Source: Halarchaeum acidiphilum MH1-52-1 (GTDB lineage Archaea > Halobacteriota > Halobacteria > Halobacteriales > Halobacteriaceae). From it: a stretch of 35,245 nucleotides of DNA. The position numbers were made by a program, and so were the translations under genes. Each line of letters opens with the position of its first letter. Positions within the stretch are counted from its first letter, which is position 1. Below are positions 16,453 to 24,084 of this stretch, one piece after another. Where the stretch lies: NCBI RefSeq assembly GCF_000474235.1, contig NZ_BATA01000019.1, positions 1 to 35,245 on the forward strand, given 5' to 3'. The notes under the pieces were generated by a model. That model was given only the letters and a program-made list of their open reading frames with translations. It did no database searches and was not told the DNA's origin.

Positions 16453-16536
16453 CGTCGTGGCGGGGATTTGAACCCCGGAGGCGGTGAGCCACAGAGTTAG
16501 CAACCCTGCGCCTTGACCAGGCTAGGCTACCACGAC
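16453..16536 (-). tRNA. tRNA-Ser (anticodon GCT)
   Basis: On the minus strand the acceptor GTCGTGG pairs with CCACGAC, followed by discriminator G, the serine type. The anticodon stem CAGGG/CTCTG encloses TTGCTAA, giving anticodon GCT (reads AGC/AGU). A long variable arm (GGCTCACCGCC) and T-arm CGGGGTTCAAATCCCCG complete a class II tRNA of about 84 nt. It heads the ribosomal operon immediately before rps13. Confidence 0.96.
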
Positions 16537-16613
16537 CCGCTCGATGGTTACTGTCGCCCTCGTCGGACTCGGGACCGCACGCCCCTACAGTGACTGCACT
16601 CTATTCGAGTCAC

Positions 16614-16633
16614 CGGCCCTACTTAACTATCAC
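16614..16633 (-). promoter_or_regulatory. Possible promoter of the tRNA-Ser/ribosomal operon
   Basis: The 118-nt gap between tRNA-Ser and the permease stop must hold the promoter of this operon. The AT-richest part on the minus strand is GATAGTTAAGTAGG, about 85 nt before the tRNA 5' end. I see no gene in the gap. The assignment is tentative. Confidence 0.3.
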
Positions 16634-16654
16634 GAAACGGCGGAGGTGCGTGAG

Positions 16655-17965
16655 TCAGCGACGGGGGAGCCAGTACACCGCCAAGACGACCGCCCAGATG
16701 GTCGCGACCGTCGCGAGCACGTCCGGGTCCGTCCGGTGGAGGTGCCAGAAGAGCGCGAGCAGGGCGGCGAGCGAGCCGAGCGCGCCGACCGCCGGGATCG
16801 CGGCGCTCGCGAGCGAGTCGCGTCTGGTGTACGCGACGGCGGAGACGACGCCGAAGACGCTGATGAAGGCGCCCGACGCGAAGCTCGTGATCGACGAGAG
16901 GCTCCCGTAGACCGTGAGGATCGCCGTGAGCGTCCCGAGCACGAGGAGCGCGCGCACGGGCGACGACTCCCCCGGTTCGCTCGTCCGGCGCTGGCCGACC
17001 GACTCGCTCGTGCCGGTGTCGCCGACGGGTCGCCCCGGCGCGTTGTGCGCGGCGTCCGCCACCTGCTGGCTGAGCCGGGCGGCCGAGAACAGCGTGGCGT
17101 TCAGCGCGGACGCGGTCGAGAACACGGCGGCCGCGGCGACGAGCGCGAAGCCGGCCTCGTGGAAGACCGGCCGCGCGGCGTACGCGAGCGCCGTCTCCTC
17201 GTTCGCGGCGATGGCCGCGGGCTTCAGGAGATCCGTCGTCACGACGGCGACGAGGACGTAGAGCAGCGTCGTGACGACGACGCTGGTGTAGATGGCCCGT
17301 CGGACGGTCACCTGCGGGTCCGCGATGCTGTCGAGGTCGAAAGTGAGCAGTTCCCATCCCTCGAAGGCGACGAAGGAGAGGGCGCTCGCGGCGACGACGC
17401 CACCGCCGAGGCTGCCGAACCCGCTCCGGAGCATCCCGTGGGTGGCGCCGTAGTACGCCCCCGCGCCGCCGACGACGAGCAGGATGCACACCTTCGTCGC
17501 GACGAGCGCGTCCTCGGTCCGGCCGGACGCCCGCGCGCCCAGCGCGTTCAGCCCGACGAAGCACGCGACGGCGGCCGCGGAGAGGAGCGGGCGCGCCGGG
17601 ACGCCGAACACGGACGCGACGCCGACGAGCTGGAGACCGTAGCTCCCGAAGGCGTACGCGTACATCGCCATCGTCCCGACGTAGCCGAACGTGAACACCC
17701 ATCCGACGACGCCGGCGAGCCAGCGCGCCCCGGTGAACTCCTCGACGTGCTCGACGGGACCCGCGACCGCGGAGTCGCTCGCGCGTATCAGGCGGACGAA
17801 CGAGTAGCCCGCACAGAGCGCGAGCAGTCCCGAGACGACGAACGACAGCCACGCAGCGGGTCCGGCGGTCTCCGCGACGACGCCGAGCACCGCGAAGATC
17901 CCGCCGCCGACCATCCCACCGACGGCGAGCGAGACGCACTCCGCGAATCCGATCCGATCTCCCAT
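16655..17965 (-). CDS. APC-superfamily amino acid permease
   Basis: A 436-residue membrane protein with about twelve hydrophobic helices. It has the APC-family N-terminal unwound-helix motif GGMVGGGIFAVLG (16-28), and FVAFEGWELLTFDLDSIADP in the middle, matching the conserved helix-6/loop of amino acid-polyamine-organocation carriers (FxAFxGWE, then E/D near the P of the following loop). A polar loop rich in Ser/Arg/Glu (about 305-335) separates the last helices. A TATA-like TTTTAAT sits about 26 nt before the ATG (17987-17994), implying a leaderless single-gene unit. Substrate cannot be told from sequence; amino acid uptake or exchange is the family expectation. Confidence 0.9.
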   Translation of the reverse strand: MGDRIGFAECVSLAVGGMVGGGIFAVLGVVAETAGPAAWLSFVVSGLLALCAGYSFVRLIRASDSAVAGPVEHVEEFTGARWLAGVVGWVFTFGYVGTMAMYAYAFGSYGLQLVGVASVFGVPARPLLSAAAVACFVGLNALGARASGRTEDALVATKVCILLVVGGAGAYYGATHGMLRSGFGSLGGGVVAASALSFVAFEGWELLTFDLDSIADPQVTVRRAIYTSVVVTTLLYVLVAVVTTDLLKPAAIAANEETALAYAARPVFHEAGFALVAAAAVFSTASALNATLFSAARLSQQVADAAHNAPGRPVGDTGTSESVGQRRTSEPGESSPVRALLVLGTLTAILTVYGSLSSITSFASGAFISVFGVVSAVAYTRRDSLASAAIPAVGALGSLAALLALFWHLHRTDPDVLATVATIWAVVLAVYWLPRR

Positions 17966-17986
17966 GCGCGAACGCGCGTCCGCGAG

Positions 17987-17994
17987 ATTAAAAG
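17987..17994 (-). promoter_or_regulatory. Candidate TATA element of the permease gene
   Basis: CTTTTAAT on the minus strand, 22-29 nt before the ATG at 17965. It is the only AT-rich stretch in the 39-nt gap to moaA, whose stop codon it nearly touches. Confidence 0.45.
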
Positions 17995-18004
17995 AGACTG
18001 CCCT

Positions 18005-18964
18005 TCACGCGTCGACGTATTTCTGGTTCACTTCCCAGCCGCCGTCGCCGTCCTCGACCATGTACTCGCCGTAGTAGGGGACGCGCTCGCGGACGGTCTC
18101 GCGGAACGTCGTCGCGATCTCGCCGCGCGTCATCTCGCCCATCGAGCGGAGGTCGTCGTTGCGGTTCAGACACCCCTTCAGGTAGCCCTCGTGTGTGACG
18201 CGCACGCGGTGGCAGTTCGCGCAGAACTCCTCGTTGCCGACCGGATCGACGATCTCGACCATGCCGCCGTCGATCCAGTAGCGCTTGCGGTCGTGCATCT
18301 CGCGGTGTTCGATTCGATCGGCCCGCTCGGCGAGCCAGTCGTGGACGGCGTCGATGTCCACCGCCCACTCGGGCTTGCCCACCAGCTCGGGCATGAACTC
18401 GATGAGCTGGAGTTGGAGACCGTCGTTCTCCGCGACGTAGTCGACCATCTCGGGGACGTAGTCCGTCGTCTCCTCGAAGAGGACCATGTTGAGCTTCACG
18501 GGATCGAGACCGGTCTCGACGGCCGCTTTCACGCCCTCGATGACCCGATCGTACGCGCCGGACTGCGTGACCTCGCGGAAGGCCTCCTCGTCGAGCGCGT
18601 CCTGCGAGACGTTCACGCGATCGAGACCGGCATCGACGAGACCGTCGGCGCGCTCGGGGAGGAACGTGCCGTTCGTGGTGAGCGAGACCTCCATCGAGTC
18701 GGGCGTCCGGCGGACGATCTCCTCGAGGTCGTCGCGGAGCATCGGCTCGCCGCCCGTGAACTTCACCGCGTCGACGCCGAACCCCTCGACGACGTCGAGG
18801 AAGCGCACGACGTCGTCCGCGCTCATCTCGTGGTCGCGGGCGGCCATCGGGCCGCGGGTGTCCCCAAGCCCCTCGTTGTGACAGTAGACGCAGTCGAAGT
18901 TACAGCGGTCCGTCAGCGAGACGCGCACCCCCGTCACCTCGCGACCGAACCCGTCTTCGAGCAT
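18005..18964 (-). CDS. moaA: GTP 3',8-cyclase (molybdopterin cofactor biosynthesis MoaA)
   Basis: Radical SAM enzyme starting molybdenum cofactor synthesis from GTP. The 319-residue protein has the radical SAM cluster CNFDCVYCH (Cys21, 25, 28), the SAM-binding [12 protein letters not shown] (GGEP), TTNGTFL, and the second [4Fe-4S] cluster segment [20 protein letters not shown] near the C-terminus, which includes the RxR GTP-contact motif. It ends in QKYVDA and lacks the C-terminal Gly-Gly of bacterial MoaA. The ATG at 18964 gives the usual short leader before the Fe-S motif; a longer reading would translate the tandem repeats upstream. A TATA-like CTTATC lies 25-30 nt upstream (18989-18994). 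Confidence 0.95.
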   Translation of the reverse strand: MLEDGFGREVTGVRVSLTDRCNFDCVYCHNEGLGDTRGPMAARDHEMSADDVVRFLDVVEGFGVDAVKFTGGEPMLRDDLEEIVRRTPDSMEVSLTTNGTFLPERADGLVDAGLDRVNVSQDALDEEAFREVTQSGAYDRVIEGVKAAVETGLDPVKLNMVLFEETTDYVPEMVDYVAENDGLQLQLIEFMPELVGKPEWAVDIDAVHDWLAERADRIEHREMHDRKRYWIDGGMVEIVDPVGNEEFCANCHRVRVTHEGYLKGCLNRNDDLRSMGEMTRGEIATTFRETVRERVPYYGEYMVEDGDGGWEVNQKYVDA

Positions 18965-18988
18965 GCGGGTACATCGCACGCGCGGACG

Positions 18989-18994
18989 GATAAG
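18989..18994 (-). promoter_or_regulatory. Candidate TATA element of moaA
   Basis: CTTATC on the minus strand, centred about 27 nt before the moaA ATG, as for leaderless haloarchaeal transcripts. It directly abuts the tandem repeat array that begins at 18997. Confidence 0.5.
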
Positions 18995-18996
18995 GC

Positions 18997-19086
18997 CGCG
19001 GGTAGGGGGAGACGTCGCGGGTAGGCGGCGACGTCGCGGGTAAGGGGCGACGTCGCGGGTAGGGGCGACGTCGCGTAGGGGAGACG
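18997..19086. repeat. Tandem array of 18-19-bp units between moaA and mrp
   Basis: Consecutive units of the form CGCGGGTAGGGGCGACGT occupy 18997-19015, 19016-19034, 19035-19053 (19 bp each) and 19054-19071 (18 bp), with a degenerate fifth copy at 19072-19086. Weaker related sequence (CACGTCGCGGTCGG) follows to about 19117. The array has no spacers and lies between the moaA TATA-like box and the mrp TATA-like box (19148). It may be neutral slippage in GC-rich DNA or a set of protein-binding sites shared by two divergent genes. Confidence 0.85.
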
Positions 19087-19147
19087 CGCCCACGGGTGGG
19101 GGTCACGTCGCGGTCGGAAGCGGCGGTGCGACCGGGCGTCACAACCC

Positions 19148-19153
19148 TTATTC
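19148..19153 (+). promoter_or_regulatory. Candidate TATA element of the mrp gene
   Basis: TTATTC, 24-29 nt before the ATG at 19177, in a stretch of otherwise very high GC. The spacing fits a leaderless transcript. Confidence 0.45.
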
Positions 19154-19176
19154 ACGCGACGGCGCCTAACTGCCCC

Positions 19177-20217
19177 ATGAACGAAGCGGACGTCGAGGAG
19201 GCGTTGCGCGGTGTCGGGGACCCCGACCTCGGGGACGACATCGTCGCGGAAGGACTCGTCAACGACGTCACCGTCGAGGAGGGCGTCGCGCACGTCTCGC
19301 TCGCGCTCGGAACGCCGTACTCGCCGGCGGAGTCGTCCATCGCCGACCGAGTTCGCGAGGCGATCCGCGAACTCGACCTCGAACCGGAGCTGTCGGCCTT
19401 CCACCCCGAGCAGGATTCCGGTGCGGAGGACGACGTCCTCCCGAACGTGAAGAACGTCATCGCGGTGGCGTCGGGGAAGGGCGGCGTGGGGAAGTCCACG
19501 GTCGCCGTGAACCTCGCGGCGGCGCTCTCGGATCGCGGCGCGCGCGTCGGTCTCTTCGACGCCGACATCTACGGGCCGAACGTCCCGCGGATGGTGTCGG
19601 CGGACGAGGCCCCGCAGGCGACGGAGGAGGAGACGCTCATCCCCCCGGAGAAGTTCGGCGTGAAGCTGATGAGCATGGCGTTCCTCACGGGCGGCGAGGA
19701 CGATCCGGTGATCTGGCGCGGTCCGATGGTCCACAAGGTGCTCACGCAGCTCGTCGAGGACGTCGAGTGGGGGTATCTCGACTACCTCGTCATCGACCTC
19801 CCGCCGGGAACGGGCGACACGCAGCTCACCGTCCTCCAGACGATGCCGGTGACGGGCGCGGTCGTCGTGACGACGCCGCAGGACGTCGCGATCGACGACG
19901 CCCGGAAGGGCTTGGAGATGTTCGGCACGCACGACACCCCGGTGCTGGGGATCGTGGAGAACATGAGCACGTTCGTCTGTCCGGACTGTGGCTCCGAGCA
20001 CGACGTCTTCGGGAGCGGGGGCGGCGAGGCGTTCGCGGCGGAGAGCGATCTCCCCTTCCTCGGTGCGATCCCGCTCGACCCCTCGGTCCGCGCCGGCGGC
20101 GATCGGGGCGCGCCGGTCGCGCTCGACGAGGACAGCGACGTGGGCGCGTCGTTCCGCGACTTGGCGGGGAACGCGGCCGACATGGCCGGCGTGCTCAACC
20201 GCCGCGGACTCGACTGA
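19177..20217 (+). CDS. Mrp/ApbC-family Fe-S cluster carrier ATPase
   Basis: A 346-residue protein combining an N-terminal MIP18/DUF59-like domain (about 1-85: EADVEEALRGVGDPDLGDDI) with a ParA/MinD-type P-loop ATPase domain. The deviant Walker A is SGKGGVGKSTVAVNLAA (about 101-117), followed by LFDADIYGPNVPRM and DYLVIDLPPGTGDTQLT, both Mrp hallmarks. CPDCG (about 268-272) is the CxxC thought to hold a bridging [4Fe-4S] cluster in the dimer. The role is to deliver Fe-S clusters to apo-proteins. Its divergent neighbour moaA and downstream neighbour porAB all encode or need Fe-S enzymes, though that proximity may be chance. The ATG at 19177 starts the family sequence. Confidence 0.94.
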   Translation: MNEADVEEALRGVGDPDLGDDIVAEGLVNDVTVEEGVAHVSLALGTPYSPAESSIADRVREAIRELDLEPELSAFHPEQDSGAEDDVLPNVKNVIAVASGKGGVGKSTVAVNLAAALSDRGARVGLFDADIYGPNVPRMVSADEAPQATEEETLIPPEKFGVKLMSMAFLTGGEDDPVIWRGPMVHKVLTQLVEDVEWGYLDYLVIDLPPGTGDTQLTVLQTMPVTGAVVVTTPQDVAIDDARKGLEMFGTHDTPVLGIVENMSTFVCPDCGSEHDVFGSGGGEAFAAESDLPFLGAIPLDPSVRAGGDRGAPVALDEDSDVGASFRDLAGNAADMAGVLNRRGLD

Positions 20218-20245
20218 GACCGGCAGGTGGAGCGATCGAACTGAC

Positions 20246-20283
20246 ATTATACTTCATAATTTTTCCTTGCTAACGGATAGCAA
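20246..20283. promoter_or_regulatory. Two inverted repeats upstream of porA, candidate operators
   Basis: ATTAT-N5-ATAAT (20246-20260) is followed by TTGCTA-N5-TAGCAA (20267-20283), both perfect. Their centres are 22 bp apart, about two helical turns. The 131-nt mrp-porA gap is strikingly AT-rich against its surroundings and the first repeat includes a TATA-like TTATACTT. An Lrp/AsnC regulator is encoded just after porB, so autogenous or local control of porAB is plausible but unproven. Confidence 0.6.
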
Positions 20284-20348
20284 ACGATTTAGTGAGTGCC
20301 GTGCGAAAATCCCGTTAGTGTCCCACGCAGGGGGCCAGGACATACACT

Positions 20349-22238
20349 ATGACTGACGACGAACTCATCTGGCGAATCGCGGGCGGTTCCGGCGACGGGA
20401 TCGACTCGACGAGCCAGAACTTCGCGAAAGCTCTGATGCGCTCGGGGCTCAACGTTTTCACCCACCGGCACTATCCCTCGCGCATCCGCGGCGGCCACAC
20501 GTACGTGGAGATCCGCGCATCGTCGGAGGAGGTCAAGTCCCGCGGTGACGGGTACAACTTCCTCGTCGCCCTCGGTGACTCGTTCGCCCGGAACCCAAAG
20601 GAGGACGCCTACTACGGCGAGGAGGAGATCAAGCCCCTCGCCGAGAACCTCGACGAACTCCGCGAGGGCGGGGTCATCGTCTACGACTCGGGGCTTCTCG
20701 ACACCGACGAGATCGAGAACTTCGACGAGCGCGTCGAGGAGAACGGCTGGCACGTCTACGACGTCGACCTCCGCGGCATCGCCAAGGAACACGGCCGCGA
20801 GATCATGCGGAACACGGCCGGCGTCGGCGTCACCGCCGCGCTCACGGGTCTCGACACGTCCTACGTCGAGGACCTGATGGCGGAGGCGATGGGCGGCGAC
20901 ATCCTCGACGCGAACCTGAACGTCCTCCACGACGCGTACGAGCACGTTCAGGAGGAGTACGACGCGGACGCCCACGACGTCGCCGTCCCGACCGGTGAGC
21001 ACGACGAGGAACAGGTCCTCGTCTCCGGCAGCCACGGGATCGCGTACGGCGCCCTCGACGAGGGATGCCGGTTCATCTCGGGCTACCCGATGACGCCGTG
21101 GACGGACGTCTTCACCATCCTCACGAACCTGATGCCCGACGTCGGGGGCATCTCGGAGCAGGTCGAGGACGAGATCGCGGCGGCGTCGCTCGCCGTCGGC
21201 GCGTCCCACGCGGGCGCGAAGGCCATGTCCGGGTCGTCCGGCGGTGGCTTCTCGCTCATGAGCGAGCCGCTCGGCCTCGCGGAGATGACGGAGACGCCGC
21301 TCGTGCTCGTCGAGGCCATGCGGGCCGGACCCTCCACGGGGATGCCGACGAAGCCCGAGCAGGCCGACCTCGAACACGTCCTCTACACGAGTCAGGGCGA
21401 CAGCCACCGCGTGGTGTTCGCGCCCTCGAATCCGGTGGAGTGCTACGAGCAGACGCGCAAGGCGTTCCAGCTCGCGTACGACTACCAGATCCCGGTCATG
21501 GTCCTCTACGACCAGAAGCTCTCCGGGGAACACCGGAACGTCCCGAAGAGCACCTTCGACGAGGAGCCGAACCCGAGTCTCGGGAGCACGCTCACGGAGG
21601 AGGAACTCGAGGAGCAGCCCCACGGCGAGACCGGCATCTACCACCGGTTCCAGCACGAGGGCGAGGAGGGCGTCAGCCCGCGCTCCATCCCCGGCCAGTC
21701 CGGCGGTCGCTACCTCGCGACCGGGAACGAGCACACGCCCGAGGGGCACATCAGCGAGAGTCCCTCGAACCGCGTCGCGCAGGTCGACAGGCGCAACGAG
21801 AAGATCGAGGCGATCCGCGAGAACCTCGACGCGGACGAGCGCCAGCGGGAGTACGGTGAGACCGACGCGGAGTACGGCGTCATCTCTTGGGGGAGCCACT
21901 CCGGCACCGTCGAAGAGGCCGTCGAGCGCCTGAACGACGACGGACACAGCGTGAAGGGGCTCAGCGTCTCCGAGATGGCACCCTTCCCGAAGGAGCTCGT
22001 CGCGGAGTTCATCGAGAGCGTGGACGACGTGCTCGTCGTGGAGATGTCCTCGACGGCGCAGTTCCACGGTCTCATCCAGAAGAACCTCGGACAGTACGGT
22101 GAGAAACTCTCCTCGCTGCTGAAGTACGACGGGAACCCCTTCGAGCCCGCCGAGATCGTCGAGGCGGTCGAGGGACACGGGAGCGGCGAGGAGCTCTCCT
22201 CGAACACGCGGTTCGAAGCCGCGGCAGGCGGTGATTAA
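20349..22238 (+). CDS. porA: Pyruvate:ferredoxin oxidoreductase, fused gamma-alpha subunit
   Basis: Large subunit of the haloarchaeal 2-oxoacid:ferredoxin oxidoreductase that oxidatively decarboxylates pyruvate to acetyl-CoA and reduces ferredoxin. The 629-residue protein starts with a gamma-type domain (WRIAGGSGDGIDSTSQNFAK, 8-27; GGHTYVEIR) and continues, from about residue 215, with the alpha-type domain (GCRFISGYPMTPWTDVF, MSGSSGGGFSLMSEPLGLAEM). No delta ferredoxin-like subunit is encoded nearby, as expected for the two-subunit haloarchaeal enzymes. I favour por over kor from the length and from the beta partner. It is 3 nt upstream of porB. The 131-nt upstream gap holds two inverted repeats. 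Confidence 0.92.
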   Translation: MTDDELIWRIAGGSGDGIDSTSQNFAKALMRSGLNVFTHRHYPSRIRGGHTYVEIRASSEEVKSRGDGYNFLVALGDSFARNPKEDAYYGEEEIKPLAENLDELREGGVIVYDSGLLDTDEIENFDERVEENGWHVYDVDLRGIAKEHGREIMRNTAGVGVTAALTGLDTSYVEDLMAEAMGGDILDANLNVLHDAYEHVQEEYDADAHDVAVPTGEHDEEQVLVSGSHGIAYGALDEGCRFISGYPMTPWTDVFTILTNLMPDVGGISEQVEDEIAAASLAVGASHAGAKAMSGSSGGGFSLMSEPLGLAEMTETPLVLVEAMRAGPSTGMPTKPEQADLEHVLYTSQGDSHRVVFAPSNPVECYEQTRKAFQLAYDYQIPVMVLYDQKLSGEHRNVPKSTFDEEPNPSLGSTLTEEELEEQPHGETGIYHRFQHEGEEGVSPRSIPGQSGGRYLATGNEHTPEGHISESPSNRVAQVDRRNEKIEAIRENLDADERQREYGETDAEYGVISWGSHSGTVEEAVERLNDDGHSVKGLSVSEMAPFPKELVAEFIESVDDVLVVEMSSTAQFHGLIQKNLGQYGEKLSSLLKYDGNPFEPAEIVEAVEGHGSGEELSSNTRFEAAAGGD

Positions 22239-22241
22239 ATC

Positions 22242-23174
22242 ATGAGTGCGTTCAGTGCGATTGGCGAGGAACGAGACGTAGCGCAGGACGAGTTCACGCC
22301 CAGCATCGAGCCTCAGCCCACGTGGTGTCCGGGCTGTGGCGACTACGGTGTGCTGAAGGCCCTGAAGGGCGCGATGGCGGAACTCGGCAAGAACCCGGAG
22401 GAGATCCTCCTCTGTACGGGGATCGGCTGCTCGGGGAAGCTCAACAGCTACTTCGACAGCTACGGATTCCACACGATCCACGGCCGCTCGCTGCCGGTCG
22501 CCCGCGCGGCGAAGCTCGCCAACGACGGCGTCGAGGTCATCGCCGCGGGCGGTGACGGCGACGGCTACGGCATCGGTGGCAACCACTTCATCCACACGGC
22601 CCGCGAGAACCACGATATGACGTACATCGTGTTCAACAACGAGGTCTTCGGGCTGACGAAGGGGCAGACCTCCCCGACCTCGCCGAAGGGCCACAAGTCC
22701 AAGACCCAGCCCAACGGGAACGCGAAGACGCCGATCCGCCCGCTCTCGATGAGCGTGACGGCCGGCGCGTCCTACGTCGCCCGGACGGCCGCGGTCAACC
22801 CGAATCAGGCGAAGGAGATCATCAAGGAGGCCGTCCAGCACGACGGCTTCAGCCACATCGACTTCCTCACGCAGTGCCCGACGTGGAACAAGGACGCGAA
22901 GCAGTACGTCCCGTACGTCGACATCAACGACTCCGAGGACTACGACTTCGACGTGCACGACCGCCGCTCGGCGCAGGAGGCCATGCACGAGACCGAGGAC
23001 GCCCTCTACGAGGGAACCGTCCTCACCGGTCGATACTTCGTCGACGACGAGCGCCCCTCCTATCAGGAGGAGAAGCGCTCGCGCGGCGACATGCCCGAGG
23101 GCAACCTCGCGGAGCGCTACTTCGAGGACGGCGACTGGGAGCGCTCTTACGACTTCATCGACCGGCACGCCTGA
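22242..23174 (+). CDS. porB: Pyruvate:ferredoxin oxidoreductase, beta subunit
   Basis: Thiamine diphosphate and Fe-S binding subunit. In 310 residues it has TWCPGCGDYG (Cys29, Cys32), GIGCSGKLNSY (Cys63) and a fourth cysteine in LTQCPTWN, together supplying the proximal [4Fe-4S] cluster. The TPP motif GDGDGYGIGGNHFIHTARENHD ends with the conserved asparagine-rich YIVFNNEVFGLTKGQ. The N-terminus MSAFSAIGEERD and length match the por rather than the shorter kor beta subunit as I remember them. It follows porA by 3 nt. Downstream, an AT-rich tract (23191-23199) could serve as both terminator for porAB and promoter for the next gene. Confidence 0.93.
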   Translation: MSAFSAIGEERDVAQDEFTPSIEPQPTWCPGCGDYGVLKALKGAMAELGKNPEEILLCTGIGCSGKLNSYFDSYGFHTIHGRSLPVARAAKLANDGVEVIAAGGDGDGYGIGGNHFIHTARENHDMTYIVFNNEVFGLTKGQTSPTSPKGHKSKTQPNGNAKTPIRPLSMSVTAGASYVARTAAVNPNQAKEIIKEAVQHDGFSHIDFLTQCPTWNKDAKQYVPYVDINDSEDYDFDVHDRRSAQEAMHETEDALYEGTVLTGRYFVDDERPSYQEEKRSRGDMPEGNLAERYFEDGDWERSYDFIDRHA

Positions 23175-23190
23175 TCTTCGGGTTCGGAAG

Positions 23191-23199
23191 ATATTTTTT
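23191..23199 (+). promoter_or_regulatory. Candidate TATA element of the Lrp regulator gene
   Basis: ATATTTTTT, 22-30 nt before the GTG at 23221, flanked by GGAA (23186) and TTCC (23198), which form a weak inverted repeat. The T-run may also terminate porAB transcription. Confidence 0.5.
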
Positions 23200-23220
23200 C
23201 CGTGCCGCCAAAGTAACTGT

Positions 23221-23649
23221 GTGAGCAGCGACTCGACTGAGAAACGGATACTCGCGGCGCTCGAGGAGGACGCGCAGGCCTCGTACGCGGAGCTCGCGGA
23301 ACGGGCCGACGTCTCGAAGCCGACCGTCCGCAAGTACGTGAACGAATTGGAGGACGCGGGCGTCATCGTCGGCTACTCGGCGGAGGTCGACCCGAAGAAG
23401 CTCTCGGGGCAGTCCATCGCGCTGGTCGGGATCGACGTCGAGTCCGAGCGCTACGTCGAGGCGACGCGCGCGCTGACGGATCTCGACTCCATCCGCTCGC
23501 TCTACACCTCCTCGGGAGACCACATGTTGATGGCGGAGGTCCGCGCCGCCGACGGGAACGCCCTCGGTGACGTCATCAGCGAGGAGATCCTCGACATCGA
23601 CGGCGTGACGGCCGCCCACCCCTCCTTCCTGCAGGAGCGGCTGAAGTGA
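23221..23649 (+). CDS. Lrp/AsnC-family transcriptional regulator
   Basis: A 142-residue regulator with an N-terminal winged HTH (residues 5-55: KRILAALEEDAQASYAELAE, then RADVSKPTVRKYVNELEDAG) and a C-terminal RAM/AsnC ligand domain (SIALVGIDVESERYVEATRA through DHMLMAEVRAADGNALGDVI). Such proteins bind as multimers to repeated AT-rich palindromes and respond to small metabolites, often amino acids. The start is GTG with a TATA-like box at leaderless spacing. Its stop overlaps the next gene by 4 nt (GTGA), so it is co-translated with a thioredoxin-like protein. The inverted repeats before porA are a candidate target. Confidence 0.93.
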   Translation: MSSDSTEKRILAALEEDAQASYAELAERADVSKPTVRKYVNELEDAGVIVGYSAEVDPKKLSGQSIALVGIDVESERYVEATRALTDLDSIRSLYTSSGDHMLMAEVRAADGNALGDVISEEILDIDGVTAAHPSFLQERLK

Positions 23650-24044
23650 GCGACGCGAGCACGCCCGCCGCCGACAGATCCGACGCACCCACGAGACCGG
23701 TCACGCTGGAGACCGGCGACGACATCGACGCGCTCGTCGACGCCCACGACGTCGCGCTCGTCGACCTCTACCGGCCGGGCTGCACGCTCTGCGAGGCCAT
23801 CGAGCCGATCGTCGGCGCGGTGGCGAAGGCCTCCGGCGTCGCCGTCGGCACCTGCAACCCCCAGTACGATCTCGACCTCGTCGACGCCTACGACGTCCGC
23901 TCGGTCCCGACGCTCCTCCTGTTCGTCGACGGCACGCTCGTCGATCGACTCGCCGAGGGGTTCCAAGGTACCGACGCCGTCTTCTCCTTCGTCGCCGACG
24001 CGCTCGACGCGCACCGCGACGTCCTCCCCGGCGAGTACCGCTAG
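23646..24044 (+). CDS. Thioredoxin-like protein with a CTLC active site
   Basis: A 132-residue thioredoxin-fold protein: VALVDLYRPGCTLCEAIEPI (37-56) holds the CxxC at the usual position and SVPTLLLFVDG (about 86-96) supplies the cis-Pro loop. The active site is CTLC, not the canonical CGPC, and the position before it is Gly (PGC) where Trp normally stands, so its redox potential or partner may be unusual. The first 17 residues are an acidic/Pro-rich tail. GTG start overlapping the regulator's stop (GTGA) implies coupled expression. Possible roles are thiol reduction or redox signalling linked to the neighbouring Fe-S enzyme; no direct evidence. Confidence 0.88.
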   Translation: MSDASTPAADRSDAPTRPVTLETGDDIDALVDAHDVALVDLYRPGCTLCEAIEPIVGAVAKASGVAVGTCNPQYDLDLVDAYDVRSVPTLLLFVDGTLVDRLAEGFQGTDAVFSFVADALDAHRDVLPGEYR

Positions 24045-24084
24045 CGACCCGAGGCGTTTTGCGGCGCGTCCCCGTAGACCGGCT

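Noticed and set aside
18997-19086. CRISPR array
   Set aside because: The units are contiguous without spacers and only 18-19 bp long; no cas genes are present in the window.
20349-23174. Assignment as 2-oxoglutarate:ferredoxin oxidoreductase (kor)
   Set aside because: The beta subunit length (310), its N-terminus and the 629-residue alpha subunit fit the por type better; kor beta proteins I recall are shorter and begin differently. A phylogeny would settle it.
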